Source: Parasegetibacter sp. NRK P23 (GTDB lineage Bacteria > Bacteroidota > Bacteroidia > Chitinophagales > Chitinophagaceae). From it: a DNA stretch of 64,000 bases. The stretch covers positions 3,511,784 to 3,575,783 of the forward strand of contig NZ_JAMDLG010000001.1 of assembly GCF_023721715.1 (NCBI RefSeq), read 5' to 3'. This document shows positions 8,802-16,478 of this stretch, piece after piece. Each line of letters starts with the position of its first letter. Within the stretch, counting starts at the first letter, position 1. The notes under the pieces are model-generated. The model was given only the letters and a program-made list of their open reading frames with translations. It had not been told where the DNA came from and ran no database searches. Both the position numbers and the translations under genes were made by a program.

Positions 8802-9392
8802 ATGAAAGAGATGCAACGATTCTCCCGGAGGTTCTTCATGCAAACCTCCGCGGCGCTGGGCGCACTCGCATTTATTCCCAGGGGCGTTAAGGCTTTTTAT
8901 GAACAGGTGAAAAACCTGGTTGTTCCCCAGAAAAAAACATTACCCCTCACCGTTACCATCAATAAAAAACAATACGCGGTTGACGCGGATACCCGTACCA
9001 CGCTCCTGGATTTGCTGCGCGAAAACCTGCAGCTTACCGGCGCGAAAAAAGGGTGTGACCACGGGCAATGCGGGGCCTGCACCGTACACGTAGATGGCGA
9101 AAGGGTGCTGAGTTGCCTTACTTTGGCTGCCATGGTGCCGGGGAAGAACGTCACCACAATTGAAGGACTGGCCGATGGCGAGACATTGCACCCGATGCAG
9201 CAGGCCTTCATTGAATGTGATGGTTTCCAGTGCGGCTATTGCACGCCCGGACAAATCATGTCTGCCGTGGCCTGTGTGAAAGAAGGGCATACAAAATCGG
9301 TGGCCGAAATTAAGGAGTTCATGAGCGGCAATCTTTGCCGCTGTGGCGCTTACAACGGAATTGTTGAATCCATTCAAAAAGTTGCCCGATGA
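8802..9392 (+). CDS. paoA: Aldehyde oxidoreductase iron-sulfur subunit (PaoA type), Tat-exported
   Basis: 196 residues. A twin-arginine signal (FSRRFFMQTSAALGALAF) points to Tat export of the folded complex to the periplasm. Residues 45-120 form a plant-type [2Fe-2S] ferredoxin fold with CDHGQCGACTVHVDGERVLSC. The C-terminal half carries the second cluster, CGYCTPGQ and NLCRCGAYN. This is the xanthine oxidase-family small subunit, passing electrons from the molybdenum centre. Its stop overlaps the next gene's ATG by 4 bases (ATGA). An alternative ATG three codons downstream is possible. Confidence 0.93.
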   Translation: MKEMQRFSRRFFMQTSAALGALAFIPRGVKAFYEQVKNLVVPQKKTLPLTVTINKKQYAVDADTRTTLLDLLRENLQLTGAKKGCDHGQCGACTVHVDGERVLSCLTLAAMVPGKNVTTIEGLADGETLHPMQQAFIECDGFQCGYCTPGQIMSAVACVKEGHTKSVAEIKEFMSGNLCRCGAYNGIVESIQKVAR

Positions 9393-10366
9393 AACCATTT
9401 GCATTTTCGAAACCCACGAATACTAACCAGGCTGTTACTGGTAAAAAGAGCGGAACGCAGTTCATAGCCGGAGGAACGAACCTGGTGGACCTGATGAAAA
9501 AACACATCGCGGATCCTGACGCTTTGCTCGATATTACCACTGCGGTTTCGGACCGTATTCAATCTGATGCTAAAAGCATCCGCATCGGCGCAATGGTGCG
9601 GAATACGGCCATCACCCTGCATCCTGAAGTACTTGCGAAGGCCCCGCTTATCGCAAAGGCCGTTCTTGCCGGCGCTTCGCCCCAAATCAGGAACATGGCC
9701 TCAACCGGCGGGAACCTGTTACAGCGCACGCGTTGTCCCTACTTCTACGATACCACCCTGCCCTGCAATAAACGCAACCCCGGAAGCGGTTGCGGCGCGA
9801 AAGATGGCGATAACCGCATGAGCGCCATCATAGGCTGGAGCGAACATTGCGTGGCGGTGCATCCTTCCGATCTTTGCGTGGCGCTTGCCGCGCTGGATGC
9901 CGTGGTGTGGTACACCGACCAGCAGCAAAAAACAAAGTCCATCCCATTCAAAGATTTTCACCGGTTGCCTGATGATACGCCGCAGAAAGACAACCACCTT
10001 CCTCAAAATGCGCTCATCACCGAAATAGAAATTCCACAGAACCGGTTCAATAAAAACTATGCTTACCTGAAAATCCGCGATCGTGATTCCTATGCGTTCG
10101 CACTGCTCTCCGTAGCAGCGGCATTGCAACTGGAAGGCAATACCATCCGGGCCGCAAGGCTCGCATCTGGCGGGGTGGCGCATAAGCCGTGGCGCTGGTA
10201 TGAAGCTGAAAAGTTCCTCGAAGGCAAAGCCGCAACCCCGGCTAACTTTCAGAAGGCGGCTGAAATTGCTGCCGGAGGAGTAAAACCTTTGTCGCACAAC
10301 GGGTTCAAAGTAGAAATGCTGAAAGGCGCCATAGAAACGGCGTTGCAAAATTGTTTAAAAGCCTAA
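9389..10366 (+). CDS. paoB: Aldehyde oxidoreductase FAD-binding subunit (PaoB type)
   Basis: 325 residues of the CO-dehydrogenase flavoprotein/FAD-binding PCMH family. FAD-contacting motifs include IAGGTNLVDLMK near residue 28 and 'ASPQIRNMASTGGNLLQRTRCPYF'. The Cys-rich insert (RCPYFYDTTLPCNKR.. PGSGCGAK) matches the region that holds an extra [4Fe-4S] cluster in E. coli PaoB; the cluster is inferred from those cysteines. It has no signal of its own, so it should be exported by hitch-hiking on the Tat-tagged small subunit. The start overlaps paoA. Confidence 0.93.
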   Translation: MKPFAFSKPTNTNQAVTGKKSGTQFIAGGTNLVDLMKKHIADPDALLDITTAVSDRIQSDAKSIRIGAMVRNTAITLHPEVLAKAPLIAKAVLAGASPQIRNMASTGGNLLQRTRCPYFYDTTLPCNKRNPGSGCGAKDGDNRMSAIIGWSEHCVAVHPSDLCVALAALDAVVWYTDQQQKTKSIPFKDFHRLPDDTPQKDNHLPQNALITEIEIPQNRFNKNYAYLKIRDRDSYAFALLSVAAALQLEGNTIRAARLASGGVAHKPWRWYEAEKFLEGKAATPANFQKAAEIAAGGVKPLSHNGFKVEMLKGAIETALQNCLKA

Positions 10367-10376
10367 TGTTATTACT

Positions 10377-12605
10377 ATGGGATTCTTCGACAATATGAAT
10401 ATGCCCGTAACGCCGCCGGATGGTCGGGTGGAAGGTGTGGCCAAAGTAACAGGAAAGGGAAAATACGCCGCGGAATACACCGTTGAAAACGTATGCTACG
10501 CGGTATTGGTGGGCAGTACAGTTCCTGCGGGCAGCATCAAAAGCATTGACTTGAGTACCGCGAAGCAGGTGCAGGGCGTGCTGGATATCATCACGCACCA
10601 GCATAAGCCTGTGGTGCCGGGTCTTTCAGATGAGAACAAAATTAAAGAGGCCCGTTTCGGACTCCCGGTTTTTCATACCGATAAAATTTATTTCAAGGGG
10701 CAACCCATCGCTATGGTGATCGCCGAAACACTGGAAGACGCCACTTATGCCGCTTCGCTGGTTTCCGCACAATACGACACCACTGCCTTTAATATTGATT
10801 TCGAAACGGCGCATCCCAACGTGCCCCTTTCTCCGGCCGGAAAGGAGCGCGGCAGTATGGATGCCTGGAAGGATGCACCTTTCACAATAGAATCGGAATA
10901 CAACATTGCACATGAAGTGCACAATCCCATGGAAATGCACGCCACCATTGCACATTGGGTTTCCGACAACAGACTAAAACTGTACGATAAAAACCAGGGG
11001 GTGAACAATGTGCAGCGCACCTTCTCCCGGTTATGGAGTATTCCTTCCGAGAACATCGAGGTGTTCAGTGAATTCGTGGGTGGGGGCTTCGGCTCCGGCC
11101 TACGGGTATGGCCACACGCACTGGCTGCCGTTATGGGGGCAAAGCAGGTGAACCGTCCCGTGAAGCTGATGCTCACCAGGCCGCAGATGTTCATGGCCGT
11201 GGGTTATAGGCCCGCTTCCTGGCAATGGATAAAGATCGGTGCCACTGCCGATGGACAATTTACAGGTGTTCACCACCAGGCCAAACACAGTACTTCGGTG
11301 TATGAAAATTTCGGTGATGGCATTACCCGTGTTACCCGGTTGATCTATAGCTTTCCCAACCTCAAAACGGAAGCATCTATTGTGCCCCTGAACATGAGTA
11401 CGCCCACCTGGATGCGAGGTCCTGGAGATTGTACCGGCGATTTCGCGGTGGAGAGCGCCATCGATGAACTGAGCTACAAACTGAAGATGGACCCGGTAGC
11501 ATTAAGGCTGAAAAACCTTGCCATCGAAAAGGATCCTGAAAGCGGCAAGCCCTGGTCCACCAACTTCCTCAACGAATGTGTGGAAAGAGGGGCCGCGAAA
11601 ATTCAATGGAAAAACCGGAAACCTGTTCCCGGCCAGTTGTCTGAAGGCGATTGGAAGATCGGCTACGGCATGGCGGTGGGTATGTGGAACGCGGGTCGTG
11701 GCAACGCGGGTGCGGGCATTGTGATGGAGAAGAACGGTACCATTACCGTGCAGACGGCCATGACCGATATCGGCACAGGCACAGGTACCGCCATGCAGAA
11801 CATCGCGCATGAAAGCACCGGCATCACTAAAAACAAGATCAAAATAGAACTGGGCAATTCTAATTTGCCCGCCGCCCCCAGTCAGGGCGGCAGTACGGGA
11901 CTATCCTCTATCAGTGGTGCGGTGGTGGCTACCTGCAACGCGCTCAAAAGCAAGCTGGCTTCCTATGCCGCTTTGCAGAACGATGCCTACAAACAAGTAA
12001 AGCCGGAAGAGGTGTTGCTTTCCGATACGGGCATATCCTTAAAAACTCCGGGCAACCAGGCCATTTCTTATGCGGAACTCTGGGAGAAGAACAACCTCTC
12101 TGTAGTTGAGGTGGAAGCGAGTTCAGGCCCCGGTGCGGAGCGGCAGCAGTATGCTTTCTGTTCCTCCGCGGCACATTTCTGCAAAGTACGTGTGCACACG
12201 AAAACCGGGAAAGTGAAAATAGAAAGAATGATTTGTGTGGCCGATGGCGGAAAAATAGTAAGCGAGAAAGCGGCTGCCAACCAGATGTCGGGCGCCGCCG
12301 TAGGCGGTATTGGCATGGCGCTGATGGAAGAACAGGCCGTGGACCTGAAAACAGGCAGCCTGGTGGGCAACGACCTTGCGGGATATCATTTCGCGGTGAA
12401 TGCCGATGCGCCAGTTATTGAAGTAGAATTTATTGGTAAACCCGATCCGAACATCAATCCTTCCGGTTCAAAGGGGCTGGGAGAAGTGGGTATTATCGGG
12501 TGTGCGGCAGCGATAGCTAACGCTATTTACAATGCTACCGGCAGAAGGCTTCGGGATTTGCCGATGACGCCGGATAAGGTGTTGCTGGCGAAGGTTTCGG
12601 GGTAG
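10377..12605 (+). CDS. paoC: Aldehyde oxidoreductase molybdenum-binding subunit (PaoC type)
   Basis: 742 residues, a full-length xanthine dehydrogenase-family large subunit. Visible motifs are the N-terminal 'DGRVEGVAKVTGKGKYAAEY', the molybdopterin-contact stretch EFVGGGFGSGLRVWPH, 'TAMTDIGTGTGTAMQNIAHE' and the C-terminal SKGLGEVGIIG with the catalytic-site Glu. Together with the two upstream genes it forms a periplasmic aldehyde-detoxifying oxidoreductase. No XdhC/PaoD-type cofactor-inserting gene lies in the window, so maturation must be encoded elsewhere. Eleven bases separate it from paoB. Confidence 0.94.
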   Translation: MGFFDNMNMPVTPPDGRVEGVAKVTGKGKYAAEYTVENVCYAVLVGSTVPAGSIKSIDLSTAKQVQGVLDIITHQHKPVVPGLSDENKIKEARFGLPVFHTDKIYFKGQPIAMVIAETLEDATYAASLVSAQYDTTAFNIDFETAHPNVPLSPAGKERGSMDAWKDAPFTIESEYNIAHEVHNPMEMHATIAHWVSDNRLKLYDKNQGVNNVQRTFSRLWSIPSENIEVFSEFVGGGFGSGLRVWPHALAAVMGAKQVNRPVKLMLTRPQMFMAVGYRPASWQWIKIGATADGQFTGVHHQAKHSTSVYENFGDGITRVTRLIYSFPNLKTEASIVPLNMSTPTWMRGPGDCTGDFAVESAIDELSYKLKMDPVALRLKNLAIEKDPESGKPWSTNFLNECVERGAAKIQWKNRKPVPGQLSEGDWKIGYGMAVGMWNAGRGNAGAGIVMEKNGTITVQTAMTDIGTGTGTAMQNIAHESTGITKNKIKIELGNSNLPAAPSQGGSTGLSSISGAVVATCNALKSKLASYAALQNDAYKQVKPEEVLLSDTGISLKTPGNQAISYAELWEKNNLSVVEVEASSGPGAERQQYAFCSSAAHFCKVRVHTKTGKVKIERMICVADGGKIVSEKAAANQMSGAAVGGIGMALMEEQAVDLKTGSLVGNDLAGYHFAVNADAPVIEVEFIGKPDPNINPSGSKGLGEVGIIGCAAAIANAIYNATGRRLRDLPMTPDKVLLAKVSG

Positions 12606-12633
12606 TATTTTCTGGTGGAGGCGGTAAGAGAGA

Positions 12634-13117
12634 TTTCACGCAAAGGGCGCAAAGGAGCAAGGGCGCAAAGCATTGTTTGTGTTTGGGGAGTTTCTGTTGG
12701 GGATTGACGTGAGTATTTTTATTTCACGCAACGACGCAAAGGCGCAACGTTAGCGCTTGAGTGAATTTCCTGACAATGATATGCAATAAGAGAGGGTGTA
12801 TCAAAAGTGCGATACACCCTCTTTTTATTAGGGTCCCTGATGGAGACAATTTTCGCTTATGCTCTTCTCAGATGCTTCATTTGATCTTTGGGACAGCCTC
12901 TCTTATCATTCTGGTCATTGATGAAGATAATTTTCGTCTGTACGATTCTTAAGCCATTCTACCTCAGGTTACATTTTAAATGTACATCCTGAAAACAAAG
13001 CAATGTTGAAATCAAACAAGGCGTTGCGTCGCCGCGTCGTTGCGAGAAATCCTTCCTCAGCAACCCGCACCTCAACCGCCCCTTGCGTCCTTGCTCCTTT
13101 GCGTCCTTTGCGTGAAA
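12634..13117. repeat. Nested inverted repeats of the ACGCAAAG type between convergent genes
   Basis: This gap holds no gene. Outer arms: TTTCACGCAAAGGGCGCAAA... (12634-12670) and its near-perfect inverse ending TTTGCGTGAAA (13082-13117). Inner arms: ATTTCACGCAACGACGCAAA... (12721-12749) and its inverse (13021-13050). Copy 3 of the 112-bp element lies inside. After that, a degenerate second version of the element's conserved unit (GGTCATTGATGAAGATAATT...) lies at 12913-12960. Such GCAAAG/GACGC repeats are, as I recall, common in Bacteroidota gaps. A related set lies at 29041-29400. Confidence 0.7.
12788..12902 (+). repeat. Dispersed ~112-bp intergenic repeat, copy 3, with terminator
   Basis: Hairpin AGAGGGTGTATC / GATACACCCTCT plus T5 (12788-12826), then GTCCCTGATGGAGACAATTT, CGCTTATGCTCTTCTCAGAT and GCTTCATTTGAT, ending GGGACAGCCTCTC. 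Lies after paoC and before the convergent DUF1579 gene, so it can end transcription of the aldehyde oxidoreductase operon. Confidence 0.75.
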
Positions 13118-13151
13118 CCTACTCCTCCCACACTTTTGCGTGAAATAAAAC

Positions 13152-13808
13152 CTATTTCTTATTCTTCCGCGTCAGCAGAATCTCCATCGTTTTATACTGC
13201 TCTCCCGTTTTGGAATCCGGCCCGAACATCTCCATTTTGGCCGTGTTGGCATCCATGAAAGTGAAGATCTCTTTCATCTCGCATTCCATTCCGTTTGAGG
13301 GGCTGACCATGGTACCATAATAGGTGATGGCGTTGGTGGTGGAATCCCAGGTGCCTTCCATCTTCATCATGCCGGTACCCATGTTGTCGAACCAGGTGCT
13401 GAAGAACTTTTTGAGGTGGTTGTCGTAGCCGCCGATGGACATGCCTTCAAACGGCATTCCCATAAAATCGCCTTTATAGGTGCCCATTTGGTAGCGTCCG
13501 CCGAGGATCATTTTGTTGGTCATGGTAGAGGTACTGGTGGCGGGCGGAGCGTCTTTGCTCATCCACATCGTGTTCTGGCCAATCCATTCGCCATCGTCTT
13601 TCGCGAGCATGGCGTGGGCCGAACCGGGCGTGGAGTAGTCCATCCAGGCTTTCATTTCAGTGGCGGAATCAACGGCTATCCAGGCTTTTTTTTCTGTGGA
13701 TGAAGTGGTGGAATCCGAGGCGGTGGTCTCTTTAGGTGTGTTTTCGGTGTTGTTGCAGGCTGCCAGCAGCAAGGCGGCAGAACAAACGTAGAAGCTGATC
13801 TTTTTCAT
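13152..13808 (-). CDS. DUF1579-family lipoprotein
   Basis: 218 residues. A lipoprotein signal ends at LLLAAC (Cys18), followed by a Thr/Ser-rich linker to about residue 42. The body (residues 45-215) matches DUF1579, with 'GEWIGQNTMWMSKDAP', 'GGRYQMGTYKGDFMGMPFEG', 'SIGGYDNHLKKFFSTW' and 'FTFMDANTAKMEMF'. The family is predicted to have a lipocalin-like beta fold; its biochemical role is not known. Transcribed alone, with the repeat-filled gap downstream. Confidence 0.88.
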   Translation of the reverse strand: MKKISFYVCSAALLLAACNNTENTPKETTASDSTTSSTEKKAWIAVDSATEMKAWMDYSTPGSAHAMLAKDDGEWIGQNTMWMSKDAPPATSTSTMTNKMILGGRYQMGTYKGDFMGMPFEGMSIGGYDNHLKKFFSTWFDNMGTGMMKMEGTWDSTTNAITYYGTMVSPSNGMECEMKEIFTFMDANTAKMEMFGPDSKTGEQYKTMEILLTRKNKK

Positions 13809-13897
13809 GTTGGAGCATTTTGTATAAAAGTAAATAAAAACGAATGCCCTGTGGATACCACGTTTGTGGTAGGTGGAAGGCCGAAGCTGTTCCTGTT

Positions 13898-14287
13898 TCA
13901 GACCAATCTTTCCAGTACGCCCTTTCTTTTCACGATGTTTTTATAATCCCACTGGATGGTCCTCGCTTTCCCAAGCCAGCGTTTCAGCGCTTTCTTATCT
14001 ATCTGTGCCACATCGGTATAACGTGCTTCGGCGGCTTTAAAACTCCCTTCCGGCAGTAAACCGGGTTCTTCAAAGGATTGTCCGCTCCAGAACAGCAGGC
14101 GGATACAGTTTTTCAATTTGCTGTAACCCGCCACGGGGTTACCGTTGAGGAACCAGACAGGGTGCCGGTGCCATATCTTGCTTTCCGCTTCCGGGAGCTG
14201 GCGGTCGATCTCTTCGGCCAGGGCCGTACAAATCTGTTCGTCTTCCGGAAGCTGCGCGGCGTTATACAATGCGATGTCCTGGTGCAT
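13898..14287 (-). CDS. DUF1801-family protein
   Basis: 129 residues, cytoplasmic. Features of the DUF1801 (YdhG/YobT-like) fold are 'ESKIWHRHPVWFLNGNPVAGYSKLKNCIRLLFWSG' split over residues 36-70, 'GSFKAAEARYTDV' and 'KALKRWLGKAR'. No enzymatic role is established for the family. The start ATG at 14287 is divergent from the ankyrin-repeat operon; the 214-base gap between them should hold both promoters. Confidence 0.82.
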   Translation of the reverse strand: MHQDIALYNAAQLPEDEQICTALAEEIDRQLPEAESKIWHRHPVWFLNGNPVAGYSKLKNCIRLLFWSGQSFEEPGLLPEGSFKAAEARYTDVAQIDKKALKRWLGKARTIQWDYKNIVKRKGVLERLV

Positions 14288-14501
14288 GTGGAAAAGCTTG
14301 TCCTTTAAAGTTAGGGATTATTTCAGGCTGGAAACAGGCTACGTGGTGGGGAATTTCAACCTTCTCATCGGGAATTTCCGCTTTTCGTAACCGTTCTACC
14401 CGATTATCAGGCTAATTTTGCGGCTCAGACAATAATAATTAACAGGCTGCCGCGCGAAGGGTTTCTGCCCAATCAGCGTCTGGTAGTACAATCAGCATAA
14501 T

Positions 14502-15971
14502 ATGAAGTACGCGATCCTGGGATTGATGCTCGCTGTAAGCGGTGGCATCAGGGCACAACAAAATGTTTTTCTGGACCAGTCTTACTGGCAATCGGCCACT
14601 ATTGAAAAAATTAAGGCCGATATCGCGAAAGGGAACAGTCCTTCCGCTTACAATGCGGGCAACTTTGATCCCGTGGTGATGGCCATTAACGGAGGGGCCT
14701 CCAACGAAGCAGTGAAGTTCCTGCTCTCCCAGGATGGAAATGATGTGAACAAACTCACCCACGACGGGCGTACTTATATCTTTTGGGCCGCCTCCAAAGG
14801 AAATACCGAACTGATGGAGTACCTGGTGTCGAAAGGAGCAAAGCTGAAAATGGAAGACAACCACGGGTACACCCCGCTCAATTTCGCCGCCAATGGCGGA
14901 CAGAAGAATACTCAGGTATATGATATCTGCCTGAAAGCCGGGGCCGATCTGCAAAAAGACCTTACCCACGACGGTGCCAACGCGCTCCTGCTGGCCATCC
15001 CCTCCGATGCCGATGGAACACTCACCGAATATTTCGTTTCCAAAGGACTCAGTCTGAAAAGTACCGATGCCAACGGCAGCACCGCCTTCGATTATACGGC
15101 ACGTACCGGGAACATCGAAGGGATGAAAGCGCTCCGCGCGAAAGGTGTACCCTTCACCAACAACGCCATGTTGCTGGCCGCACAGGGTGGCCGCCGCGGC
15201 GGAAACAAACTGGAAGTGTTTCAATACCTGGAATCGATCGGTATTCCCGCCACAGTAGTGGGGAAGAATGGCGATAATGTGTTGCATGCTTTGGTGCGTC
15301 GCCCGGGGCAGGAAGAGACCATAAAATATTTCCTCTCCAAAGGTGTGAAAGTGGACCAGGCCAATAAAGAAGGCAATACCGTTTTCATGAACGCGGCCGC
15401 CTCCAACCGTGACCTTGCCACACTGGAGCTGCTCCGTGCGCAGGTGAAAGACATCAACAAAGCCAATGCTGAAGGTGCCACCGCGCTTACCATGGCGGTA
15501 CGCGATAATTCACCCGAAGTGGTGCAGTACCTTATTGAAAAAGGAGCCAATGTGAATGTGGTGAACAAAAAAGGCGAAAACCTTACCGCGTTTCTGTTTG
15601 ATTCATACAATCCCCGGAACGCGAAAGATTTTGAAGGAAAACTGGATGTGCTGAAAAAAGCGGGACTGGATATTGCCAAACCACTCGAAAACGGCAACAC
15701 GCTTTACCACCTGGCCACGGCAAAAAATGATGTGGCGCTGCTGAAAATGGTGGTCGCCTATAACGTGGATGTAAATGCGAAGAACAAAGAAGGCTATACT
15801 GCTTTGCACAAAGCGGCCATGATTGCTAAAGATGATGCCGTGCTGAAATACCTGCTTTCCATCGGTGCTAAAAAAGAAGTGAAAACAGGCTTCGATGAAA
15901 CCGCTTTTGATCTTGCGGGAGAAAACGAGAACTTCGCACGTCAGAACCTATCTATTGATTTTCTAAAATAA
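14502..15971 (+). CDS. Secreted ankyrin-repeat protein, first gene of a flavin redox operon
   Basis: 489 residues with a signal peptide (MKYAILGLMLAVSGGIRAQ). From about residue 45 to the end it is built of roughly ten to twelve ankyrin repeats, for example 'DGRTYIFWAASKGNTELMEYLVSKGAKLK', 'GNTVFMNAAASNRDLATLELL' and 'EGYTALHKAAMIAKDDAVLKYLLSIGA' (each given in part). It should act as a periplasmic binding scaffold. Only 4 bases separate it from the DUF2271 gene, and the PepSY flavoreductase follows, so it is probably a partner or assembly factor for that electron-transfer chain. That role is inferred from operon position only. Confidence 0.88.
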   Translation: MKYAILGLMLAVSGGIRAQQNVFLDQSYWQSATIEKIKADIAKGNSPSAYNAGNFDPVVMAINGGASNEAVKFLLSQDGNDVNKLTHDGRTYIFWAASKGNTELMEYLVSKGAKLKMEDNHGYTPLNFAANGGQKNTQVYDICLKAGADLQKDLTHDGANALLLAIPSDADGTLTEYFVSKGLSLKSTDANGSTAFDYTARTGNIEGMKALRAKGVPFTNNAMLLAAQGGRRGGNKLEVFQYLESIGIPATVVGKNGDNVLHALVRRPGQEETIKYFLSKGVKVDQANKEGNTVFMNAAASNRDLATLELLRAQVKDINKANAEGATALTMAVRDNSPEVVQYLIEKGANVNVVNKKGENLTAFLFDSYNPRNAKDFEGKLDVLKKAGLDIAKPLENGNTLYHLATAKNDVALLKMVVAYNVDVNAKNKEGYTALHKAAMIAKDDAVLKYLLSIGAKKEVKTGFDETAFDLAGENENFARQNLSIDFLK

Positions 15972-15975
15972 CCAT

Positions 15976-16461
15976 ATGGCTCAGTTGAAAAAGGCGCTGG
16001 TAGCGGTATTTGTAATTTGTATCCTTAGTCCGGCAATCTCTTTTGGTCAGAACGCGAAGTACAAGTGTATGGTGCAGATGACGAACTACATGGGTGAAGG
16101 CGCCTATATCGTGGTGTCACTCATCAATCCAAAAGGTGGGTACGATAAAACATTGTATGTGATGGGCTCCGATAAGAAGTGGTATCCTGATCTTAAAGAA
16201 TGGCACAAGGCGATGGGCAAGAAACCCGAAAACCTGAGCGCTGTTACGGGCGCTTCCGTTGCCGGTGGCGACAGAAGCGTGGTGAACCTCGAACTGGAGA
16301 AAGCAAAACTCAACGCGGGATATAAACTCCGTTTTGAAACGGCGGTAGAGGACAAACAGTACCACCTGAAAGACGTGGAGATTCCCCTTACCACCGAAGG
16401 ACTGGCTGCTAAAACGGAAGGTACGGGCTATATCCGCTACGTTCGTTTCAGCGCACTTTAA
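15976..16461 (+). CDS. DUF2271 periplasmic protein, candidate flavinylated carrier
   Basis: 161 residues with a signal peptide (KKALVAVFVICILSPAISFGQ). The body is DUF2271-like: 'AYIVVSLINPKGGYDKTLYV', 'KWYPDLKEWHKAMGK' and a C-terminal 'GYIRYVRF'. DUF2271 genes commonly neighbour PepSY and ApbE genes. Residues 91-94, in AVTGASVAGGD, read T-G-A-S, close to the S/T-G-A-S/T core that ApbE enzymes modify with FMN, but the usual Thr two residues later is Ala here. I regard it as a candidate FMN acceptor, unproven. Tightly coupled to genes on both sides (4 and 17 bases). Confidence 0.82.
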   Translation: MAQLKKALVAVFVICILSPAISFGQNAKYKCMVQMTNYMGEGAYIVVSLINPKGGYDKTLYVMGSDKKWYPDLKEWHKAMGKKPENLSAVTGASVAGGDRSVVNLELEKAKLNAGYKLRFETAVEDKQYHLKDVEIPLTTEGLAAKTEGTGYIRYVRFSAL

Positions 16462-16478
16462 CCGAACGATCTTTTATA

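Noticed and set aside
12761-12952. 63-codon open frame over repeat copy 3
   Set aside because: Entirely made of repeat sequence, including the hairpin; not a protein.
14471-14497. AATCAGC direct repeat (14471 and 14490) before the ankyrin operon
   Set aside because: Only 7 bases, 19-bp period, no second occurrence at another promoter; not enough to call an operator, and it is not the CTGAAT site of the other flavin locus.
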